A stretch of 14,860 nucleotides of DNA from an uncultured Chloroflexota bacterium (GTDB lineage Bacteria > Chloroflexota > Limnocylindria > Limnocylindrales > Limnocylindraceae), in NCBI GenBank assembly GCA_903938075.1, contig CAJABS010000185.1:1-14860 (forward strand). The letters run 5' to 3'. The first letter of the stretch is position 1. Each line of letters starts with the position of its first letter. Positions 5,506 through 13,349 of this stretch are shown in pieces. A model generated the notes under the pieces. The model was not told the origin of the DNA and ran no database searches. It saw only the letters and a program-made list of their open reading frames with translations. Both the position numbers and the translations under genes were made by a program.

Positions 5506-7386
5506 GTGACCACCCCCGATTCGGGAGCGCAGCACGGCACGGTTACCGAGCTTGACCGCGTCACGATTCGCTTCGCCGGCGACTCTGGCGATGGGATGCA
5601 GCTGACCGGCTCGCAGTTCACCGCCACCACCGCACTCTTCGGTAATGACGTCTCCACCCTGCCGGATTACCCCGCCGAGATTCGCGCGCCAGCTGGATCG
5701 CTCCCAGGAGTCTCGGGATTCCAGATCAGCTTCTCAAGCGGTGACATCCATACGCCGGGCGATCGACCCGACGTGCTTGTCGCCATGAACCCGGCGGCAC
5801 TCAAGGTCAACCTTGGCGACCTGGTACCGGGCGGCGCGATCATCGTGAACACCGACGCCTTCAACGACATCAACCTGCGAAAGGCAGGGTTCGCCGAAGA
5901 CCCGCTGAAGAACCAGAGCCTGCAGGGCTACAACCTCTATGAGATTCCAATGTCGACGATGGTTGCTGGCGCATGTGAAGGGTTGGGCCTGAGCAGCAAG
6001 CAAGTGGAGCTAACGAAGAACTTCTTCGCCCTTGGCGTGATGTTCTGGCTCTACGAGCGTTCGATGGCCGGCACCGAGAAGTGGATCGCCGAGAAGTTCG
6101 CCGGCAAGGATGCAATCGCTGAGGCGAACCGTCGTGCACTGCATGCGGGCTATGCCTTCGGCGAGACGACCGAAATCTTCCACACGCACTACCGCGTTGC
6201 TGCAGCACACCTACCACCTGGCACGTATCGCAACATCACTGGCAACGAGGCGACCGCCCTCGGCTTCGTGATGGCCTCGAAGCTCGCCGAGCGCGACCTC
6301 TTCCTGGCGAGCTATCCGATCACGCCCGCCTCTGACATCCTGCATCAGCTCTCGTCGTATAAGCACCTCGGCATCAAGACGGTGCAGTCCGAAGATGAGA
6401 TCGCGGCGATCGGTGCTGCGGTGGGCGCGGCCTACGGCGGCGCAATGGGTATGACGACCACCTCTGGCCCAGGCATGGCGCTCAAGGCCGAGATGCTCGG
6501 CCTCGCCGTCATGGTTGAGCTGCCACTCGTGGTCGTCGATGTGCAGCGCGCCGGCCCTTCGACCGGTATGCCAACGAAGACCGAGCAGGGCGACCTCCTC
6601 ATGAGCATGTTCGGCCGCAACTCTGATTCGCCGATTCCGGTGATTGCACCAGCAACGCCGGCCGAGTGCTTCACCATGGCGATTGAGGCGTGGCGCATCG
6701 CGCTGCATCACATGACCCCCGTCGTTTTCTTGAGCGACGCATTCTTGGCAACGGGCGCCGAGCCGTGGAGCATTCCGAACGTTGCCGATCTCCCTTCGAT
6801 CAAGGTTGAGAACGCCCCCGCCTCCGACAAGCCAGGGTTCCGCCCGTATCAGCGCGATCCCGAGACGCTGGCACGCCCATGGGCAGTACCAGGAACGCCA
6901 GGTCTTGAACACCGCATCGGTGGTCTGGAGAAGCTCGATGAGTTGGGAACAGTCAGCTACGACCCTGATAACCATCACCGCATGAACCTGCTGCGCGCCG
7001 AGAAGGTGGCCCGCGTTGCCCGCGACATTCCGCCAACCGAGATCTATGGCGACACAACCGGCGACCTGCTCATCTTGGGCTGGGGCTCCACCTACGGCTC
7101 GATTCGTTCAGCGGTGGAGCGCCTGCAGTCGCGCGGCAAGCGCGTCAGCCACGCCCACCTGCGCTACCTGAACCCGCTACCGACCGATCTTGGCGAGATG
7201 CTGAAGAACTTCAAGCACGTGCTGATGCCCGAGCTCAATGCCGGCCAGCTGCGCATGCTGATTCGCGCCAAGTACCTGGTCGACGCCGTAGGCTTCAACC
7301 TGGTGCGCGGCAAGCCGTTCCAGATCGGTGAGATTGAGGCGAAGGCCGAGTCGATCCTCGGCGAGAGTGTGGAGGCCGCGAAGTGA
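5506..7386 (+). CDS. korA: 2-oxoacid:ferredoxin oxidoreductase, fused gamma-alpha subunit
   Basis: A 626-aa cytoplasmic enzyme subunit. With KorB it oxidatively decarboxylates a 2-oxoacid (most likely 2-oxoglutarate, TCA cycle) to acyl-CoA, reducing ferredoxin. The N-terminal gamma domain (about 18-215) begins IRFAGDSGDGMQLTG. The alpha domain (about 240-430) contains ASYPITPASDIL (YPITP 270-274), the QSEDEIAAIGAA segment and TSGPGMALKAEMLGLAVMVE, and the conserved QRAGPSTGMPTKTEQGDL (348-364). Domain II (about 515-626) ends in a VLMPELNAGQL motif. This gamma-alpha fusion is the type found in mycobacteria and Chloroflexota, often oxygen-tolerant. Start GTG 5506 follows AGAGGAG by 10 nt. Substrate assignment is by family resemblance. 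Confidence 0.93.
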   Translation: MTTPDSGAQHGTVTELDRVTIRFAGDSGDGMQLTGSQFTATTALFGNDVSTLPDYPAEIRAPAGSLPGVSGFQISFSSGDIHTPGDRPDVLVAMNPAALKVNLGDLVPGGAIIVNTDAFNDINLRKAGFAEDPLKNQSLQGYNLYEIPMSTMVAGACEGLGLSSKQVELTKNFFALGVMFWLYERSMAGTEKWIAEKFAGKDAIAEANRRALHAGYAFGETTEIFHTHYRVAAAHLPPGTYRNITGNEATALGFVMASKLAERDLFLASYPITPASDILHQLSSYKHLGIKTVQSEDEIAAIGAAVGAAYGGAMGMTTTSGPGMALKAEMLGLAVMVELPLVVVDVQRAGPSTGMPTKTEQGDLLMSMFGRNSDSPIPVIAPATPAECFTMAIEAWRIALHHMTPVVFLSDAFLATGAEPWSIPNVADLPSIKVENAPASDKPGFRPYQRDPETLARPWAVPGTPGLEHRIGGLEKLDELGTVSYDPDNHHRMNLLRAEKVARVARDIPPTEIYGDTTGDLLILGWGSTYGSIRSAVERLQSRGKRVSHAHLRYLNPLPTDLGEMLKNFKHVLMPELNAGQLRMLIRAKYLVDAVGFNLVRGKPFQIGEIEAKAESILGESVEAAK

Positions 7387-8414
7387 CCCAGTCTGAACTC
7401 CCAGTACTGACGAAGAAGGATTTCGAGTCCGACCAGGATGTGCGCTGGTGCCCAGGGTGCGGCGACTATTCGATCTTGGCGCAGACCCAGAAGACCATGC
7501 CTACCTTCGGCGTCGCCAAGGAGAAGATCGTCTTCATCTCCGGGATCGGCTGCTCAGGTCGCCTCCCGTACTACATGAACACCTACGGCTTCCACACGAT
7601 CCACGGCCGTGCGGCAACGATTGCCACCGGCCTCAAGGCGGCGCGACCTGACCTGATGGTCTGGGTCATCACCGGCGACGGCGACGCCCTCTCGATCGGC
7701 GGCAACCACCTGATCCACGCGATGCGCCGCAATGTCGACATGAAGATGATCATGTTCAACAACCGCATCTACGGCCTCACCAAGGGTCAGGCCTCGCCAA
7801 CCTCGCCGATCGGCAAGAAGACAAAGTCCACGCCACTCGGCACCATCGAAACGCCAATCATTCCGCTCAACTTGGTGGCAGCAGCTGAGGCGAGCTTCAT
7901 CGCACGATCGGTCGACACGCACTCCGAGCACCTGCAAGAGATGATGCAACGCGCAGGCGAGCACTCGGGTGCCGCCTTCCTCGAAGTGCTGCAGAACTGC
8001 AACATCTTCAACGACGGCGCGTGGCGCGACTTCACCGACAAGTCAGTGAAAGAGGATCGCATGCTGGTGCTGAAGCACGGCGAGCCGATGATTTTCGGCG
8101 CCGAGAGGAACAAGGGGATCCGACTCAATGGCCTGCAGCCTGAAGTGGTGACGATCGGCGAGAACGGCATTACTGTCGCTGACCTCTGGGTACACGATGA
8201 GACTGACCCTGACGCCACGCGCACGCAGATCTTGAGCCGCATGTGGTGGCCCGACTTCCCGGTGCCGGTGGGCGTCTTCCGTCGCGTGCCACGCCCAACG
8301 CACGATCAGCTTCTTGTTGAGCAGATTGAGGGGGCGAAAGCTGCGCGAGCGGCGAAGGGCCCGGTCGACCTGCAGAAGCTCCTCGCCTCAGGGGAGACCT
8401 GGACGGTCGAGTGA
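7383..8414 (+). CDS. korB: 2-oxoacid:ferredoxin oxidoreductase, beta subunit
   Basis: A 343-aa thiamine-diphosphate and 4Fe-4S-containing subunit that partners KorA. Cluster ligands appear as WCPGC (C23, C26), GIGCSGR (C57) and QNCNIF (C206). The ThDP-binding motif runs from ITGDGDALSIGGNH (from 96) to FNNRIYGLTKGQ (125-136). The overall length and the C-terminal HDETDPDATRTQILSRM tail are typical of KorB. The start is GTG 7383 with GGAGG 7 nt upstream, overlapping the korA stop in GTGA, so the two subunits should be made in balance. No separate delta (ferredoxin) subunit is adjacent; the 7Fe ferredoxin at 3230 is the nearest candidate electron carrier. Confidence 0.93.
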   Translation: MTQSELPVLTKKDFESDQDVRWCPGCGDYSILAQTQKTMPTFGVAKEKIVFISGIGCSGRLPYYMNTYGFHTIHGRAATIATGLKAARPDLMVWVITGDGDALSIGGNHLIHAMRRNVDMKMIMFNNRIYGLTKGQASPTSPIGKKTKSTPLGTIETPIIPLNLVAAAEASFIARSVDTHSEHLQEMMQRAGEHSGAAFLEVLQNCNIFNDGAWRDFTDKSVKEDRMLVLKHGEPMIFGAERNKGIRLNGLQPEVVTIGENGITVADLWVHDETDPDATRTQILSRMWWPDFPVPVGVFRRVPRPTHDQLLVEQIEGAKAARAAKGPVDLQKLLASGETWTVE

Positions 8415-8824
8415 CCGCGCCGCGCCTGTTGGTGCTGGCCGACGATCTGATCTGGTCGACTCGACTCGAAGGGCAGGGGCGCACCCTCGGCGCAACCGTC
8501 CAGCGCTTCACTGCTTCCGAGCCTCTGCTCGCCGCTCTTGTTGCTGAGCCTGCGACCCCCGCCGACCTGGTGGCAATCGATGCCACCGCCCGCGCCTACG
8601 ACGCCGAGGCGGCGGTCCGTGCCGTGGCGGCGACGGGAGCACGGGTCCTGGCCCTGGTCCAACATGACGATCCTGAGGGGCGGGCGAGCCTGATCGCCGC
8701 AGGGGCGGTGCGCGCCATGCCGTACCGCGCGCTCTTTGAGCGCGGGCATGCGATCCTCGCAGGACTACTCGATCTGCCGGTGCCGCCGGCGACGAGCCCA
8801 GTATCGACAGAGGAGGGTGCATGA
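8411..8824 (+). CDS. Degenerate response-regulator receiver-like protein
   Basis: A 137-aa protein with receiver-like alternation. RLLVLADD supplies a first strand and acidic pair (D11, D12), DLVAID puts D57 at the phosphoacceptor-like position, and VLALVQHDDPEGRASLIAAGAVRAMPY resembles the fourth and fifth strands. The conserved Lys-Pro of active receivers is replaced by a Met-Pro (103-104) with no lysine, so phosphorylation as in a normal receiver is doubtful. There is no output domain; a Pro-rich tail ends it. It is coupled to korB (GTGA) and to the peptidase (ATGA). A regulatory or scaffold role in the kor operon is possible. The fold assignment is from pattern only. Confidence 0.6.
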   Translation: MTAPRLLVLADDLIWSTRLEGQGRTLGATVQRFTASEPLLAALVAEPATPADLVAIDATARAYDAEAAVRAVAATGARVLALVQHDDPEGRASLIAAGAVRAMPYRALFERGHAILAGLLDLPVPPATSPVSTEEGA

Positions 8825-10068
8825 GCAACCGAAGCGCCGAGATCACCGCCGCCTACGACGCCGCGACTCCAGGCCTTGGTGCCGGCCACGCCCTTGAGGC
8901 GAAGCTCATCGGACCCGCCGCCTACGCTGCACGACTCTCCGCCGCGCGCGACGCGGTCAACGACGCTGGTCTCGATGCGGTGTTGCTCGGCTTCGGCGCC
9001 GACATGCGCTACCTCACCGGGTACGCCGCACCAGCGCTCGAGCGACTCACCATGTTGGTGATCCCCGCAAACGGCGCACCAACACTGATCGTGCCGCGAC
9101 TCGAAGCGGGCATGGCCGGCGATGCACCAGCGATGCGTGGCGGTCACGTGGCCTGCGTCACGTTCGGTGAGACCGATGATCCGTTTGCCCTCGTTGCCAC
9201 TGCGGTGAAGGCTGGCGGCCGACCAGGATCTGCTGCGCGTGGCGTGGCTGTCTCCGATCGACTCTGGTCCACCTTCTTGATTCGCATTGAGGCGGCACTC
9301 CGCACCCACGGCGCAATCACCCAGACGCAACTTGCGTCGCACGTGATCGGCAAGTTGCGCATGGTGAAGTCAGCCGAAGAGGCGGCGCTGCTGCGCGGCG
9401 CAGGTCGCGCTGTCGACACTGTCGTGATGGCGATCACCAGCGGCAAGCTGCTCGGTCGCACCGAGAACGATGTTGCGCGCGAAGTGCGCGAGCGACTGAC
9501 TGGCGCTGGCCACGAAGTCTCATCGTTCGCCATCGTTGGCTCCGGTCCAAACTCTGCCTCACCACACCACGAGGCCTCATCGCGTGTGATCAACGCGGGC
9601 GACGCGATCGTGCTCGACATCGGTGGCGTTTTCGGTGGCTATGGTTCTGACACCACCCGAACCATTTGGGTGACCGGACCGAACGGTGCGGTGCCGCCAA
9701 CTGATGACTTCCTGCGCCGCTACGAGATCTTGAAGCGTTCCCACCAAGCAGCGATGGATCATGTTCGCCCAGGGGTGAGCTGCGAATCGGTCGATACCGC
9801 CGCCCGCGCCGTGATCGACGCGGCAGGGGAGGGGGCCCACTTCTTCCACCGTACCGGGCACGGAATCGGTCTCGAGGAGCACGAGGATCCGTACATCGTC
9901 GCGGGGAACAAGACCCTCCTCGTTCCAGGTCACGCCTTCTCCATTGAGCCTGGCATCTACGTTGAGGGCGTCAACGGTGCACGCATCGAGGACATCGTCC
10001 TCTGTGGCGATAGCGCGGTCGATGCGCTGAATCACACCAAGCGTGACCTCTACGTGGTGGCTGGATGA
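8821..10068 (+). CDS. M24B metallopeptidase, Xaa-Pro aminopeptidase/dipeptidase
   Basis: A 415-aa cytoplasmic peptidase that cleaves N-terminal residues ahead of proline. A creatinase-like N-terminal domain (about 35-170, including LDAVLLGFGADMRYLTGY) precedes the pita-bread catalytic domain (about 180-410). All five dinuclear metal ligands are visible: D266 (VLDIGG), D277 (GSDTTRT), H347 (HRTGHGIGLEEHE), E376 (SIEPGIY) and E390 (ARIEDI). Whether it is an aminopeptidase (PepP-like) or a dipeptidase (PepQ-like) cannot be settled here. The N-terminal 30 residues have no counterpart I recognise. The start is ATG in an ATGA overlap, with AGGAGG 4 nt upstream. It is coupled on both sides. Confidence 0.9.
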   Translation: MSNRSAEITAAYDAATPGLGAGHALEAKLIGPAAYAARLSAARDAVNDAGLDAVLLGFGADMRYLTGYAAPALERLTMLVIPANGAPTLIVPRLEAGMAGDAPAMRGGHVACVTFGETDDPFALVATAVKAGGRPGSAARGVAVSDRLWSTFLIRIEAALRTHGAITQTQLASHVIGKLRMVKSAEEAALLRGAGRAVDTVVMAITSGKLLGRTENDVAREVRERLTGAGHEVSSFAIVGSGPNSASPHHEASSRVINAGDAIVLDIGGVFGGYGSDTTRTIWVTGPNGAVPPTDDFLRRYEILKRSHQAAMDHVRPGVSCESVDTAARAVIDAAGEGAHFFHRTGHGIGLEEHEDPYIVAGNKTLLVPGHAFSIEPGIYVEGVNGARIEDIVLCGDSAVDALNHTKRDLYVVAG

Positions 10069-10376
10069 ACGACGGTCCAGTCGCGAGCGCACAGCAGCAG
10101 GTTCGTCAGGCGACTCCGGCGCAGGTGCGTCGCATCGCCAAGGCGCGACCGTATGTGCCGCTGCATGACTTGCGACGAACCTACGGTCTTTCTGGTGACG
10201 AAGAGATCACCACGCGGATTACAACCCCCGAAGGCCCAGCATGGATTGGCCTCCCCGAGCGCGAGGCGCGCATCATTGAGAGCCTGGTACGCGAAGGAGA
10301 GATCGCGCTAATCTTCGCCGACTCACCGCGCGCACGCGTGGTGCTCGGCTTCTACAGCCTGACGCTGCACGCCTAG
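10065..10376 (+). CDS. Conserved-looking hypothetical protein, 103 aa
   Basis: A small cytoplasmic protein that I cannot assign. A Gln/Ala-rich N terminus is followed by KARPYVPLHDLRRTYGLSGD, a segment that could be a short helix-turn-helix-like unit. TTRITTPEGPAWIGLPEREARIIESLVREGEIALIFADSPRARVVLGFYSL gives strand, helix, strand. Overlap with the peptidase stop (ATGA) indicates it is part of the kor operon. Its TAG lies inside the CTAG shared with the convergent ogt gene. Coding-like composition, coupling and tail-to-tail packing support it as a real gene. Confidence 0.65.
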   Translation: MNDGPVASAQQQVRQATPAQVRRIAKARPYVPLHDLRRTYGLSGDEEITTRITTPEGPAWIGLPEREARIIESLVREGEIALIFADSPRARVVLGFYSLTLHA

Positions 10377-10903
10377 GCGTCAACCCCTTCGCCGCGCAGC
10401 AGCGCGCGCTTGAAGGCAATCGGATCTGTTGCCCCAGGACGCCAGCTGCTCCCTGCGCCGCCCCCAAATCCGCCGATGCCGTTTGACGCCAACACGCGAT
10501 GGCAGGGGATCAGCACGGGCACGCGGTTCTTGCCGAGCGCACCACCAACAGCACGTGCGGCACGTGGCGACCCACTCGCCGCTGCAAGTTCTCCGTAGGT
10601 GACCGTTGCGCCAAAGCGCACACTGGCAAGTGCACGCAATACGCGCTGCTCAAACTCGGTCGCCCAGGAGAGATCGACTGCCGCGAGTCGCTCGCGTGCG
10701 CTGAGCTTTCCGCGCAGTGCGGCGTTCAAGATGCGGTTCACCTCGCGTGCGTTTTTGATCGGGCCGGCAGTGCGACGCGCTACAGCGCCAGTGCCCACAG
10801 GGGCAAACGGTGCGCGTGGGTCGAGGGCGATGGCGCAGATGCGGCCGTTCTCCACGGCCACCGGAAGCGCTCCCCAGGGGCTCGACCACGAGTAGATCTG
10901 CAT
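10373..10903 (-). CDS. ogt: Methylated-DNA-protein-cysteine S-methyltransferase (Ogt/MGMT)
   Basis: A 176-aa suicide repair protein that transfers the alkyl group of O6-methylguanine to its own cysteine. A short N-terminal domain (about 1-80) precedes the catalytic/winged-helix domain. TYGELA (102-107), the arginine finger in SPRAARAVG (R117), ALGKN (122-126) and the active site IPCHRV (C134) are all present, followed by GIGGFGGG and W154. The ATG at 10903 has no Shine-Dalgarno sequence but a TAGGCT box 6 nt upstream, so it is probably leaderless. It is divergent from copA and shares its stop region with the kor operon. Confidence 0.93.
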   Translation of the reverse strand: MQIYSWSSPWGALPVAVENGRICAIALDPRAPFAPVGTGAVARRTAGPIKNAREVNRILNAALRGKLSARERLAAVDLSWATEFEQRVLRALASVRFGATVTYGELAAASGSPRAARAVGGALGKNRVPVLIPCHRVLASNGIGGFGGGAGSSWRPGATDPIAFKRALLRGEGVDA

Positions 10904-10909
10904 GCGCGC

Positions 10910-10915
10910 AGCCTA
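10910..10915 (-). promoter_or_regulatory. Leaderless-type -10 box (TAGGCT) for ogt
   Basis: On the minus strand TAGGCT (TANNNT) ends 6 nt before the ogt ATG, the same spacing as the TATAAT box at 4784-4789. It fits a leaderless transcript. Confidence 0.5.
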
Positions 10916-10946
10916 GCCGCAGGGGCGTATCGCCCAGGTGAGGCGT

Positions 10947-10963
10947 ATACTCCCCCTGAGTAT
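10947..10963 (+). promoter_or_regulatory. Inverted repeat over the copA start, candidate copper-repressor operator
   Basis: ATACTC (10947-10952), spacer CCCCT, then GAGTAT (10958-10963) is a perfect 6-bp inverted repeat with a C-rich core. The right arm covers the first two bases of the copA ATG, and the left arm overlaps a TATACT -10-like box (10946-10951). The form, TA-rich arms around a run of Cs, recalls CsoR-type copper operators. No csoR gene is visible in the window. Confidence 0.5.
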
Positions 10964-13292
10964 GTCAACCGAACTCGTTCCTGCGGCACCAGCGGCCTCC
11001 GTGGCGGAGATTGCCCTCCCCGTCACCGGCATGACCTGCGCCTCGTGCGTGAACCGCGTGGAGCGATTCCTAAAGAAAGCCGACGGCGTGAGCGGCGCGA
11101 GCGTGAACCTCGCCACCTCGATGGCCACCATCCAATACGCGCCAGAGGCAACAGGTGTTGCCGATCTTGCCGCGGTCATTACCGCTGCAGGATACGAAGT
11201 GCCTGCCGCAGCACTCGCCCTCGCCGGACGAGAAGGCGACGCCGACGCACAAGCGGCGCGTGAAGCGCTCGATGCCGAGCTCGTCGCCGCGCGCACCAAA
11301 GATACGCGCGGACTTCTCCGTGACGGGATCATTGCCACCGCCTTCGGATTCGGCGCAATGGCGCTCATGCTGCAACCGTGGTTCTTCCTCAGCATGGAGC
11401 GCATCAATTGGATCCTCATCGTGCCCTCCACCATCATTCAGTTCGCCGTTGGCTGGCGCTTCCACTCGCGCGCACTGCGCGCACTGCGACACGGCTCACT
11501 CACGATGGAAACACTCGTCAGCCTTGGTACCACTGCGGCATGGGGCTGGTCGGTGGCGATCACCCTCTTTCATCGGGAGCTCATGCGCATCGGAGTACCG
11601 GCGCATGCAACGTGGGATGCCGCGGCACTCATCCTTGGATTCGTGGCACTCGGTCGTTGGATGGAGGCGCGCGCCAAAGAGCAGACCACCAGCGCGGTAC
11701 GCGGAATCCTTGCACTGCAGCCAAAAGAGGCAGAGCTACTCGCAACCGCCGACGCACCTACCGCATCCACCATCGCCGTCAACAAGATCATTGCTGGCGA
11801 TCTCCTGCGCATTCGTCCTGGCGGGCGCATCCCAGTGGACGGCATCATCGTGAATGGACGCGCCGCTATCGATGAGTCGGCCATCACCGGTGAGTCGCTC
11901 CCAGTGGAGCGCGGCCAAGGGAGCCGACTCGCCGCCGGAACGCTCCTCACCGATGCCTCGATCGTGATGCGCGCGACGCAGGTGGGTGCGAACACCACGC
12001 TGGCCCGCATCGTGGCCATGGTCGAGCGTGCGCAGGGATCGAAGCCTGCCATCGCTCGCCTCGCTGACCGCATCTCCGAGGTGTTCGTTCCCGCCATCCT
12101 GCTCATTGCCGTGGCGACCTTCGTTGGCTGGTACCTGCTCGGGGCGGAGCCGCGCCTGGTGCGCGCCGTAGCGACCGCTATTGCCGTGCTCGTTGTCGCC
12201 TGCCCCTGCGCCATGGGCCTCGCCACCCCGACCGCCGTGATCGCCGGCACCGGCCGCGGCGCCGAGGCGGGGATCCTGGTGCGCGACGCCGCCATCCTCG
12301 AGGCGGCAGGGAAGCTGCGCGCCGTGGTTTGGGATAAGACCGGCACCCTCACCCTTGGTCAGCATGCCCTCGTCGGCCGCCTCGCCCTCACTACCGGCCC
12401 ACTCACGGGCAACACCGACCGGCTCCTGCAGATCGCTGCAGCCGCCGAATCTTCATCAGAACATCCGCTCGCCCGCGCGATCGTGCGCGCCGCTGGCACA
12501 GTCACTGCAACAGCTACCGACTTCGCAATGCACGCCGGTCACGGCGTGAGCGCCACCGTAGATGGCGCAGCGGTACGCATCGGAACCGAGGCCTTCACCA
12601 CCACTACCAATCCTGAGCTGACCAGCTGGGCAACAGCAGAGGCGGCCGCCGGACGCACACCGCTCTTCATCGCAATCAACGGCGAATCAGCTGGCGCACT
12701 GAGCCTTGCCGATACCGTTCGACCAGAGAGCGCCGCAGCGATTCGCGCACTCACCGCACGCGGCATCGAGTCGTGGATCATTAGCGGCGATCGCCAAGAG
12801 GTGGTGAACGCCATCGCCCACGACCTCAACATTCCACCCGAGCGCGCCCGTGGCGGCATCCTCCCTGGCGGCAAGGGCGATGCAATCACCGAGATTCGAC
12901 GCAGCAGCAGTGGGCCCGTGGCAATGGTGGGGGATGGCGTGAACGATGCGCCAGCACTCGCCGCGGCCGACGTGGGCATCTCGATGGGCGGTGGCACTGA
13001 GATCGCCATTGACGCTTCGGCCGCAACGCTGAGCGGCGCAGATCCGCGCGGCGTGCCGCTCCTTGTGGACCTCTCGCGCGCCACGACGCGCATCATCAAG
13101 CAGAACCTTGGCTGGGCCTTTGGCTACAACATCCTCCTCGTGCCACTCGCCGCTGGCCTTGCACTACCGGCCTTCGGCATTGGCCTCGACCCAGCGCTCG
13201 CCGCTGCGGCCATGGGCGGATCGAGCGTGACGGTGGTGCTGAATGCCTTAAGGCTGCGAAGGCTGCCGCTGGAGCGAGATCAGTTGAGCTAA
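10962..13292 (+). CDS. copA: P1B-type copper-translocating ATPase CopA
   Basis: A 776-aa membrane ATPase that exports Cu(I). There is one N-terminal heavy-metal domain with GMTCASC (23-29; C26, C29). A linker, membrane helices and the actuator TGES (309-312) follow. Other motifs are the transport CPC (414-416), phosphorylation site DKTGT (458-462), P1B-specific SEHP (499-502) and GDGVND hinge (657-662). Copper-type motifs also appear in the last helices: YN (722-723) and MGGSS (751-755). Start ATG 10962 is preferred over the GTG at 10938 because neither has a Shine-Dalgarno sequence, and 10962 sits 10 nt behind a TATACT box and overlaps the palindrome. It fits the copper theme of the left half of the window. 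Confidence 0.93.
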   Translation: MSTELVPAAPAASVAEIALPVTGMTCASCVNRVERFLKKADGVSGASVNLATSMATIQYAPEATGVADLAAVITAAGYEVPAAALALAGREGDADAQAAREALDAELVAARTKDTRGLLRDGIIATAFGFGAMALMLQPWFFLSMERINWILIVPSTIIQFAVGWRFHSRALRALRHGSLTMETLVSLGTTAAWGWSVAITLFHRELMRIGVPAHATWDAAALILGFVALGRWMEARAKEQTTSAVRGILALQPKEAELLATADAPTASTIAVNKIIAGDLLRIRPGGRIPVDGIIVNGRAAIDESAITGESLPVERGQGSRLAAGTLLTDASIVMRATQVGANTTLARIVAMVERAQGSKPAIARLADRISEVFVPAILLIAVATFVGWYLLGAEPRLVRAVATAIAVLVVACPCAMGLATPTAVIAGTGRGAEAGILVRDAAILEAAGKLRAVVWDKTGTLTLGQHALVGRLALTTGPLTGNTDRLLQIAAAAESSSEHPLARAIVRAAGTVTATATDFAMHAGHGVSATVDGAAVRIGTEAFTTTTNPELTSWATAEAAAGRTPLFIAINGESAGALSLADTVRPESAAAIRALTARGIESWIISGDRQEVVNAIAHDLNIPPERARGGILPGGKGDAITEIRRSSSGPVAMVGDGVNDAPALAAADVGISMGGGTEIAIDASAATLSGADPRGVPLLVDLSRATTRIIKQNLGWAFGYNILLVPLAAGLALPAFGIGLDPALAAAAMGGSSVTVVLNALRLRRLPLERDQLS

Positions 13293-13300
13293 GGCGCTCC

Positions 13301-13309
13301 TGCTAGGAT
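13301..13309 (+). promoter_or_regulatory. Putative extended -10 promoter for the ABC genes
   Basis: TGCTAGGAT fits TGN-TANNNT, 9 nt after the copA stop. The predicted start near 13316 falls inside the inverted repeat at 13313-13337. No good -35 box is present. Confidence 0.45.
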
Positions 13310-13312
13310 CTG

Positions 13313-13337
13313 CATATTCGAACCAGATTCGTATATG
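13313..13337. promoter_or_regulatory. 25-bp inverted repeat, probable operator
   Basis: Left arm CATATTCGAA (13313-13322), spacer CCAGA, right arm TTCGTATATG (13328-13337). The arms pair at 9 of 10 positions. It lies immediately downstream of the putative -10 and just ahead of the Shine-Dalgarno site of the ABC gene. This suits a dimeric repressor that blocks transcription initiation. No regulator gene is in view. Confidence 0.6.
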
Positions 13338-13349
13338 TGGAGGCAGCTC

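Noticed and set aside
6211..6978. 255-codon minus-strand frame inside korA
   Set aside because: The composition (His/Arg-rich) is typical of an antisense shadow, and korA is unambiguous.
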